Part shown: positions 35,320 to 42,845 of the stretch, one piece after another | Layout: each line of letters starts with the position of its first letter | How positions within the stretch are numbered: position 1 is the stretch's first letter | Assembly: GCA_947359465.1 (NCBI GenBank) | Contig: OX375872.1 | Location: 2,958,395-3,022,394, forward strand | Source of the DNA: Metellina segmentata | Lineage: Eukaryota > Arthropoda > Arachnida > Araneae > Tetragnathidae | Direction of reading: 5' to 3' | Length of the DNA stretch: 64,000 nt | Position numbers and translations under genes: made by a program | The notes under the pieces: model-generated | Told to the model about the DNA's origin: nothing | Seen by the model: only the letters and a program-made list of their open reading frames with translations | Database searches by the model: none

Positions 35320-38300
35320 GGGATTGATCATGGATCGTCTCAATAGCCCGTTGTGTTGCTCCAGTACGTTGTTAACTAAAAATTACAAATTACCAATTAC
35401 TTAACTATAGGGAGTTTGTGCCTCAGTGTTCTGAATAAAGTATCATTTAAAAAGTTACCTACAGTTGAAATGAGACTAGCCAAAAAGAAGAATGAGAAAC
35501 GAAGGTAGTATTTCTCCCCTTTGAGATCAATTGATATAGTTACTATCAAAGATATCATCTTGATTCATAAAAAGCAAATGAAATCATTTCGAGGGACATG
35601 CTTTAACGGGGAGCAGCAAAATATACATTTTTCTCCTAGAACGTTGGTGTCCTTGCATCTTTCCCTTACGGGATTGATCATGAACCGTCGTCAATAGCCC
35701 TTTGTGTTGCTCCAGTACGACATTAACTAAAAATTAGCAATTACTTAACTAGTGGGAGTTTTGCCTCAATGTTCTGAATAAAGTATCATTTCCAAAGTTA
35801 CCTTCAGTTTAAATGAGACTAACCAAAAATCAGAATGAGAAACGAAGGTAGTATTTCTCCCCTTTGAGATCAATTGATATAGTTACTACCAAAGATATCA
35901 TCCTGATACATAAAAAGCAAATGGAATCATTTCGAGGGAAAAACTTTAATGGGGTGTAGCAAAATAAACATTTTTCTCCTTGAACGTTGGTGTCCTCGCA
36001 TCTTTCCCTTAGGGGATTGGTCATGGACCGTCGTCAATAGCCCGTTGTGTTGGTACAGTACGACGTTAACAAAAAATTACCAATTACCAATTACTTAACT
36101 ATTCATAGTTTGTGCCTCAATGTTCTGAAAAAAGAATCATTTCCAAAGTTAACCTACAGTTGAAATGAGACTAGCCAAAAATAAGAATGAGAAACGAAGG
36201 TAGTACTTCTTCCCTTTTAGATCAATTGATATAGTTACTATCAAAGAAATCATTCTGATTCATAGAAAGCAAATGGAATCATTTCGAGTGACAAACTTCA
36301 ATGGGGTGCTCCAAAATAAACATTTTTCTCCTATAACGTTTGTGTCCTCGCATCTTTCCCTTAAGGGATTGATCATGGACCGTCGGCAATAGCCCGTTGT
36401 GTTGCTCCAGTACGACGTTAACTAAAACTTACGAATTATTTAACTATTGGAAGTTTGTGCCTCAATGTTCTGAATAAAGAATCATTTCCAAAGTTAACCT
36501 ACAGTTGAAATGAGACTAGCCAAAAATAAGAATGAGAAACGAAGGTAGTATTTCTCCCCTTTGAGATGAATTGATATAGTTACTATCAAAGATATCATCC
36601 TGATTCATAAAAAGCAAATTGAATCATTTCGAGGGACAAAATTCAATGGGGTGCAACAAAATAAACATTTTTTTCTCCTAGAGCGTTGGTGTCCTCGCAT
36701 CTATCCCTTAGGGGATTGATCATGGACCGTCGTCAATAACCCGTTATGTTGCTCCAGTACGACGTTAACTAAAACTTACCAATTATTTAACTATTGGGAG
36801 ATTGTGCTTCAATTTTCTGAATAAAGAATCATTTCCAAAGTTAACCTACAGTTGAAATAAGACTAGCCAAAAATAAGAATGAGAAACGAAGATAGTAATT
36901 CTCCCCTTTGAGATCAATTGATATAGTTACTATCAAAGACATCATCCTGATTCATAAAAAGCAAATGGAATCATTTCGAGGGACAAACTTTAATGGGGTG
37001 TAGCAAAATAATCTTTTTTCTACTTGAACGTTGGTGTCCTCGCATCTTTCCCTTAGGGGATTGATCATGGACCGTCGTTAATATCCCGTTGCGTAGCTCC
37101 AGTACGACGTTAACTATAAATTAGCAATTACCAATTACTTAACTATTGGGAGTTTGTGCCTCAATGTTCTGAATGAAGAATCATTTCCAAAGTTAACCAA
37201 CAGTTGAAATGATACTAGCTAAAAATAAGAATGAGAAACGAAGGTAGTATTTCTCCCCTTTGAGATCAATTGCTATAGTTACTACCAAAGATATCATCCT
37301 GATTCATAAAAAGCAAATGGAATCATTTCGAGGGACAAACTTTAATGAGGTGTAGCAAAATAAACATTTTTCTCCTTGAACGTTGGTGTCCTCGCATCTT
37401 TCCATTAGGGGAAACTAAGTTAACTAAGAAAAGAATAAGCAAAGCGTGCACAAATTTTAAAGCTGCCTATTAATATCATTAATAAAAGTTTGATACATAA
37501 TTTTTTTATATGAATAATTGCATGCTTTCTTTCAATTAGAATCCTGATTCATAAAAAGCAAATGAAATCATTTCGAGGGACAATCTTTAATGGGGTGCAG
37601 CAAAATAAACATTTTTCTCCTAGAACGTTGGTGTCCTCGCATCTCTCCCTTAGGGGATTGGTCATGTACCGTCGTCAATAGCCCGTTGTGTTGCTCCAGT
37701 ACGACATTAACTAAAAATTACCAATTACTTAACTATTGGGAGTTTGTGCCTCAATGTTCTGAATAAAGAATCATTTCCAAAGTTAACCTACAGTTGAAAT
37801 AAGACTAGCCATAAATAAGAATGAGAAACGAAGGTAGTATTTCTCCTCTTTGAGATCAATTGATATAGTTACTATCAAAGATATCATCCTGATTCATAAA
37901 AAGAAAATGAAATCATTTCGAGGGAAAAACTTTAATGGGGTGCAGCAAAATAAACTTTTTTCTCTTAGAACTTTTGGTGTCCTCGCATCTTTCCCTTAGA
38001 AGATTGATCATGGACCGTCTTCAATAGCCCGTTGTGTTGCTCCAGTACGACGTTAACTAAAAATTACCAATTATTTAACTATTGGGAGTTTGTGCCTCAA
38101 TGTTCTGAATGAAGACTCATTTCCAAAGTTAACCTACAATTGAAATGAGACTAGGCAAAAAAAAGAATGAGAAACGAAGGTAGTATTTCTCCTCTTTGAG
38201 ATCAATTGATATAGTTACTATCAAAGATATCATCCTCATTCATAAAAAGAAAATGAAATCATTTCGAGGGAAAAACTTTAATGGGGTGCAGCAAAATAAA

Positions 38301-38829
38301 CTTTTTTATCCTAGAACTTTGGTATCCTCGCATCTTTCCCTTAGAGGATTGATCATGGACCGTCTTCAATAGCCCGTTGTGTTGCTCCAGTACGACGTTA
38401 ACTAAAAATTACCTATTACTTAACTATTGGGAGTTTGGGCCTCAATGTTCTGAATGAAGAATCATTTCCAAAGTTAACCTACAATTGAAATGAGACTAGG
38501 CAAAAAAAAGAATGAGAAACGAAGGTTGTGTTTCTCCCCTTTGAGATGAATTGATATAGTTACTATCAAAGATATCATCCTGATTCATAAAAAGAAAATG
38601 GAATCATTTCGAGGGACAAACTTTAATGGGGTGCAGCAAAACAGACATTTTTCTCCTAGAACGTTGTTGTCCTCGCATCTTTCCCTTAGGGATTGATCAT
38701 GGACCGTCGTCAATAGCCCGTTGTGTTTCTCCAGTACGACTTTAACTATAAATTACCACTTACTTAACTATTGGGAGTTTGTGTGGAAAAAGCAAATATA
38801 ATCATTTCGAAGGACAAACTTTAATGGGG
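35320..38829 (+). repeat. Satellite B, first block: about 347-bp tandem monomers (about 10 units)
   Basis: Monomers of about 343-352 bp follow each other; the anchor GGATTGATCATGG occurs near 35321, 35671, 36014, 36366, 36713 and 37058. Other anchors are CAATAGCCCGTTGTG, CCAGTACGACGTTAAC, AAAGTTAACCTACAGTTGAA, GAGAAACGAAGGTAGTATTT, AAAGATATCATCCTGATTCA and AAATAAACATTTTTCTCC. Length varies partly through one or two copies of a 7-bp ACCAATT motif. There are no genes. The block is unrelated to satellite A, which ends at 35319, and ends against the LTR at 38830. Confidence 0.95.
37412..37540. other. 129-bp AT-rich segment replacing part of a satellite B monomer (copy 1)
   Basis: After CCATTAGGGG the satellite stops, 129 bases of unrelated AT-rich sequence follow (including ATTAATATCATTAAT and TTTTTTTATATGAATAATTG), and the satellite resumes at ATCCTGATTCATAAAAAGC. 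About 240 bp of the normal monomer is missing, so this is a replacement rather than a clean insertion. The same segment recurs at 63116-63244. I do not recognise it. Confidence 0.85.
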
Positions 38830-39304
38830 TGTGGCGTAGTGATAAAAAAAGGACCTCTTGTTTCACCAGTCGCCTGGCCGGCTGAAATCGTTCCTTTTCG
38901 GACAATGGCCAGCCCCTCGGTTAGAATAGAACTGAAAAGGCAGGGGAGCTCCCCTCTTGGAGTTTTGAGGCGGTGGAAAACTGCCCAATTGTTTTTCCCA
39001 GAGACTGGAGCTTCGAGGTTTGGAGCAGAGAGTGCTGGTTCAGCGAAGAGAAGATTCTCTGACAGACTCGAGAAGAGTTTGGTCGTTGTTTCGAGGGCGT
39101 ACTATCGACGCCCTAGATTTTGGGAGTTAATTCTCCGGTGGAGACTCTGTTTATGTTTTAAAATTGTTTGTTTAATAGAACAGCACTGTATATAATACAT
39201 AACCGAGAAATAAAAGAATATTTGTTTTTTTATACAATATTCAGATTTCTTAAAATACCCTTCCTGCCAAAATTTATACACCCCAGTTGTTCAACATTGT
39301 TACA
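38830..39304 (+). repeat. 5' LTR, copy 1
   Basis: The 475-bp segment begins TGTGGCGTAG and ends TTGTTACA, the TGT...ACA ends usual for LTRs. It contains a TATA-like TATATAA at 39189-39195 and a polyadenylation-type AATAAA at 39209-39214. The left edge is where the flanking satellite breaks off after AATGGGG; the right edge is set by the primer-binding-site-like sequence two bases on. With no second LTR for comparison, the edges rest on these signals only. An open frame of 138 codons across the satellite/LTR junction (38779-39195) is not family-like and is ignored. Confidence 0.8.
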
Positions 39305-39306
39305 AC

Positions 39307-39322
39307 TGGTGGCAGCGGTATT
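39307..39322 (+). other. Putative tRNA primer binding site, copy 1
   Basis: TGGTGGCAGCGGTATT lies two bases after the LTR terminus. A TGG-starting sequence here is what a primer binding site for a tRNA ending in CCA looks like. The tRNA was not identified. Confidence 0.65.
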
Positions 39323-39393
39323 GGATTATTAGCTCGAGTTAATGAGCTACGAACTTGGTCAGGATCGACCATTGCTTGAGAACTTTAAGTCTG

Positions 39394-39618
39394 AAATCCC
39401 GTCTAGTACGACGAGGGATACGAGTAACAGTTCCTGAAGCTGAATTGCCGGACATCATCAGTGGACCAAAATCCCGTCTATTACGACAGGGGACACGAGT
39501 GTCGGTTCCGGAAGCTGAATTGCCGGACATCATCAGTGGACCGAAATCCCGTCTATTATGACGAGGGATACGAGTAACCGCTTCGGAAGCTGAATTGCTG
39601 GACTTTAGCGGTGGACCA
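39394..39618 (+). repeat. 75-bp leader minisatellite, three units, copy 1
   Basis: AAATCCCGTCTA recurs at 39394, 39469 and 39544, a 75-bp period, with a degenerate fourth start at about 39619. Because 75 is 25 codons, a short frame (39355-39561) reads a repeated 25-residue peptide, but a stop inside the third unit and the lack of similarity to known proteins argue against a gene. The rest of the leader to 40033 shows no feature I can name. Confidence 0.85.
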
Positions 39619-40033
39619 AAATATCGTCGGAGGGATACGATCGACGGGTTCCGGAAGCCCAGAGAAAAAGCACTACGACCCCGAAAAAGGAGCCCTGTTG
39701 TCCGGACGGAAGAGAGAGGTGAGTCCTATTTTGGAAAACTTCATTCCGAGAGGCAGTTAGTTAGGGTATTAAATTGGGTTGGTTATTGGTCGGTCATTCT
39801 GGTATGAAATATACTTAGTTCTTAAGAATTTTGTTTTTATGTGTTGGGGTTGTATAAGTGCATAAGGTTATTTGCGTTTGATTTATGGTTATTTATAGTG
39901 TGTCTTTATATTGTACCCCTTTGACTCAGTTGGAATCTCTGTAGTGCTTGTGAAACGTTGGTGTTTACTATTTTTTTCTTGTTACACCAGAATAGAATTT
40001 TAATAGATTTAATTTTGGTTTATTCAAGAAGCC

Positions 40034-42211
40034 ATGTCGTCTTTCATAAAACGCCTAAACAGGCAGAAAAAGAGCACTTTAAAGCAGTTAGCCGTGGAAT
40101 TTGAGGTTGAGGTGTCTGACTCAGACCTAGTGAAAAACATAATCAAAGGTATTTTGGAGGCACCAGATTTCACGGAGGAAACTGCGGAGTGTTTCTTAGA
40201 CAGAATAATGGAGGAGATTGAGGAGGAAAGGGAACAGAAACGTACCGAACAGGAAAGATCAGATAGAATAGTTAGAGAAGAACGGGAGTTTGAATTAGCA
40301 AAATTGCGAATGAAACATAAGACCGTCCAGCATCTGAAAAGCCCTGTCGCTCTAAATGTCGTAGTCACGCAGAGCCAAACAAAAACAAGGGTAGATAATT
40401 CCGGTGCGAGCCATAGGAACGAGACCCCCGTAGTCGAAACTCCCGTAGTCAAAACCCCGAAGGCGGTAGAGGAAGACGAAAAACCCCTCGTAATTGACGA
40501 AAGCGATCGTTACTTTTTGCCTTTAACATTACCAGATGAAGAGACTGGCTTATCTCAGATCTCTTCAGCTGTGTTTGAAGCCGCACAAAGGAACTGCGAG
40601 TCTATCGCCGTGCTATGGGCTCGGAATGCAGAGAATAGAGAAAGTGAATTTCAAGTTGAAAAAAGGAAATTGTGGTATGACAAGAATGCGGTTACGAGAA
40701 ATTTTAAAGTGGGAGATCAGGTCTTAGTTTTAGCTACAACTAAGACAAATAAAATGGCAGTAAACTGGATGGGGCCTGGTAAAATTACGAGTAAATTTTC
40801 GGACACAAATTATTTGGTAAACTTGTCCGAAAAACGTGACAAAAGCACGATTTATCACGTTAACTTAATGAAACCCTATCATAGCAGGTCCGAGTGTGTT
40901 AATCTGATTATCGATGAAGGGCACGAAGAGGTAGAGCATGAAGCAGAGATCCCTTATCCGTTACAAGACCCCACTCATTTCGATTTGCAAGAAATTGTAA
41001 TAGAGAGCCGACTCGACGAGCGCGCGTCTGATATCCAGATCGAAAGATTCAGGGAAATGCTAAAAACTCGTAAAAAGGAGTTCTCTTCGGACCCGGGTAA
41101 TTCCGCATTGATAAAAATGGACATCGAACTGATCAGTGAGGTTCCGTTGCGCGCCAGGCCGTATCGCATGTCTCCTAGACAAGTAAACATATTGCGAAAT
41201 GAGATTCAGAGGCTGTTGGCTCTGGGGGTGATCGAGGTAGGTCAATCGGATTATGCCTCTACAATTATCTTAGTGGAGAGCCCAGATAGGGATCCTAGAC
41301 CATGTGTGGATTATCGAAAGCTAAACGCAATCACCCGAACCCAATATTTCCCCTTACCTTATATCGAAGAAGTAGTGGAAAAAGTAAGTGCCGCCCCTTT
41401 CATCACCGTCATGGATTTGAAAAAGGGATACTTTCAAATACCTCTTACTGAAAGAGCGCAGAGATATGCAGCATTCGTGACGCCTTTTGGGATGTTTATC
41501 CCTAAGAAAATGATGTTTGGCCTAGTTAATGTCCCCTTTTATTTCTGCAAATTGATGGCCCAAGTTTTAGGTGGACTGAAAAAATTTGCGGTTCTTTATA
41601 TAGACGATATCGCGGTATTTTCCACAACTTGGGAAGAACACCTTAAGGATGTTGGCAAGGTATTGCACAAATTGGGAGAAGCTAATTTAACGGTCAAACC
41701 GGACAAGTGCCGTTTTGCACAGGATCATGTCAAGTTTCTAGGGCAGGAAGTTGGATCCGGGAAAAGGTCGCCAAACGAGGCGAAAATTAAGGAGTTCGAA
41801 GGATTTTCCACCCCTACGACTAAAACCCAAATTCGGTCATTTTTAGGAGTGGTGGGCTATTACTCCAGATATATCCCGAATTACTCGGTTATTGCAGCCC
41901 CTTTGACAAGTGCTTTGAAAGGAAGGGTGACAAAAGAAAAGGTGATTTGGACAGACGAATGTGATCAGGCATTTAAGAACCTAAAATCGAAGCTTGTCCA
42001 AAATCCGGTATTATATGCTCCGGATTATACTAAGGAATTTCTAGTACAAACGGATGCGAGCGCAACAGGTGCGGGAATTGTACTGTCCCAGAACCTAGAA
42101 GGGGAGGAGCACCCTATTTTGTTTTTGAGTAAACAATTCTCGAGAGCAGAGCAGAACTACAGTACAGTGGAGCGAGAGTTGGCTGCTATTGTATATGGAT
42201 TAAAAAAATGA
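40034..42211 (+). CDS. Gag-like/integrase-C-terminus/reverse transcriptase fusion polyprotein, copy 1
   Basis: A 725-residue ORF starting at an ATG preceded by GCC. Residues 1 to about 165 are a charged, Glu/Lys-rich coiled-coil-like segment beginning MSSFIKRLNRQKK, resembling the gag start of arachnid gypsy elements. From about 176 the sequence is the end of an integrase: a helical linker (KLWYDKNAVTR), then a GPY/F-like module at 224-282 (FKVGDQVLVL, NWMGPGKI, TIYHVNLMKPY). Reverse transcriptase follows, with CVDYRKLN at 424, motif A Asp461 (VMDLKKGYF), a motif B variant (MFGLVNVPF) and the active site YIDD at 522-525. RNase H begins with Asp674 (QTDAS) and Glu713/Glu715, then a TGA stops the frame at 42209-42211. 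The gag zinc knuckle, protease and integrase core are deleted in frame. Integrase-type sequence before RT fits the PR-INT-RT-RH order of Gmr1-like elements. RT residues look intact; activity is not shown. Confidence 0.88.
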   Translation: MSSFIKRLNRQKKSTLKQLAVEFEVEVSDSDLVKNIIKGILEAPDFTEETAECFLDRIMEEIEEEREQKRTEQERSDRIVREEREFELAKLRMKHKTVQHLKSPVALNVVVTQSQTKTRVDNSGASHRNETPVVETPVVKTPKAVEEDEKPLVIDESDRYFLPLTLPDEETGLSQISSAVFEAAQRNCESIAVLWARNAENRESEFQVEKRKLWYDKNAVTRNFKVGDQVLVLATTKTNKMAVNWMGPGKITSKFSDTNYLVNLSEKRDKSTIYHVNLMKPYHSRSECVNLIIDEGHEEVEHEAEIPYPLQDPTHFDLQEIVIESRLDERASDIQIERFREMLKTRKKEFSSDPGNSALIKMDIELISEVPLRARPYRMSPRQVNILRNEIQRLLALGVIEVGQSDYASTIILVESPDRDPRPCVDYRKLNAITRTQYFPLPYIEEVVEKVSAAPFITVMDLKKGYFQIPLTERAQRYAAFVTPFGMFIPKKMMFGLVNVPFYFCKLMAQVLGGLKKFAVLYIDDIAVFSTTWEEHLKDVGKVLHKLGEANLTVKPDKCRFAQDHVKFLGQEVGSGKRSPNEAKIKEFEGFSTPTTKTQIRSFLGVVGYYSRYIPNYSVIAAPLTSALKGRVTKEKVIWTDECDQAFKNLKSKLVQNPVLYAPDYTKEFLVQTDASATGAGIVLSQNLEGEEHPILFLSKQFSRAEQNYSTVERELAAIVYGLKK

Positions 42212-42406
42212 AATTACTATTTGGACGGACAAAAATTTAAAATTGAAACGGATCACAACCCACTAACTTTCTTAAATCAAATGATGGGGAGCAATTCACG
42301 GCTGACCCGATGGGCTCTATGTTTGCAGCAATACAATTTCACAATTGCTGACAGAGCCGGGAAAAACAACGGAAATGCCGATGGTCTGAGTAGACAGCCT
42401 CTTTAA
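42212..42406 (+). pseudogene. In-frame RNase H C-terminal remnant after the TGA, copy 1
   Basis: Directly after the TGA the same frame continues for 64 codons: NYYLDGQKFKIETDHNPLTF..., a third acidic RNase H residue (TDHNPL), and GNADGLSRQPL before a TAA. This is the normal end of gypsy-type RNase H. The frame is unchanged, so ribosomal frameshifting would not join the parts; only readthrough of the TGA would. The TGA sits after a run of seven A and may have come from small compensating changes at an expected KKLKYYLDG. No integrase follows. Confidence 0.85.
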
Positions 42407-42845
42407 AAAAATTTGATGAAATTATAATGGGTTAGTGTATAAGATGAATTTTAATTTGTGTAAATTTTTGTTTTGTGTCAGTTAATGTTTGTTTTTGGTT
42501 CAGAGAATGGCTTTGTAAAGCCAATGTAAATATATTTTCTTGGGTTAGCATTCTGTGCAGAGTGATTTGTTTCAAATGTAGATAAACTTAAGTAATTAAT
42601 CTCTGCATCGGATTGATAAAACCCTTTACCGAAAAGTAGGAGAGCAGAGTTATTTAGCTGTCTCGTGGAGTGTTAGAGTTTTAGTTTAAATGGTTTGAGC
42701 CTAAAACTATTTCCTAGAGAGATTCCTATACTGAGCAGAGGTGGGCCTTTTGTTAGAGAATTAGTTAAAATTTCCTATTGCTATGTGATAGTGTATCACT
42801 ATTGTAAAGGAACTATGAGGAATTTAAGGATCCGCCTCTCTGGAC
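42407..42845 (+). other. Non-coding 3' region of the retroelement, no 3' LTR, copy 1
   Basis: About 440 bp of AT-rich sequence ending CCTCTCTGGAC before satellite B resumes. I find no copy of the LTR and no clear polypurine tract. A small hairpin (ATAGTG TAT CACTAT) lies near 42789-42803. The element is therefore 3'-truncated, with the break point at or before 42845. Confidence 0.75.

Larger units (their letters stand above)
38830..42845 (+). mobile_element. Truncated Ty3/gypsy-type (Gmr1-like?) LTR retroelement, copy 1
   Basis: This is a 4.0-kb non-satellite block inside satellite B. In order it holds a 475-bp LTR, a primer-binding-site-like sequence, a leader with a 75-bp minisatellite, a long gag/pol fusion ORF, an in-frame RNase H tail and about 440 bp of non-coding 3' sequence. 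No second LTR is present and the right edge joins satellite at AATAAACATTTTTC. Gag zinc knuckle, protease and integrase core are absent, so the element is not autonomous. No target-site duplication is visible: the satellite bases expected between GGGG and AATAAAC are missing. The other two copies are nearly identical. Confidence 0.9.

Noticed and set aside
35830..36024. Minus-strand ORFs in satellite B (also 44435-44653, 51768-51986, 54206-54460, 62226-62420)
   Set aside because: All cover the same part of the 347-bp monomer; most other monomers have stops there.
38779..39195. 138-residue ORF across the satellite/LTR junction (also at 46112 and 55528)
   Set aside because: It starts in satellite and reads through the LTR with no recognisable domain. 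LTRs are non-coding, and the three copies are duplicates, so conservation gives no support.
39339..39533. Minus-strand ORF over the 75-bp repeats (also at 46672 and 56088)
   Set aside because: Its repeated peptide is an effect of the 75-bp period; no start context or similarity.
40024..40452. Minus-strand ORF of 142 residues (also at 47357 and 56773), and smaller antisense ORFs over the RT region
   Set aside because: They are antisense shadows of the long polyprotein ORF, with biased Ser/Thr-rich composition.
40536..40727. Plus-strand 63-residue ORF overlapping the polyprotein in another frame (also at 47869 and 57285)
   Set aside because: The main frame there encodes the integrase C-terminal module, so the overlap is chance.
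42780..42810. Small hairpin ATAGTG/CACTAT as a terminator or element end
   Set aside because: Six-base arms are common in AT-rich DNA, and it does not coincide with the element boundary.
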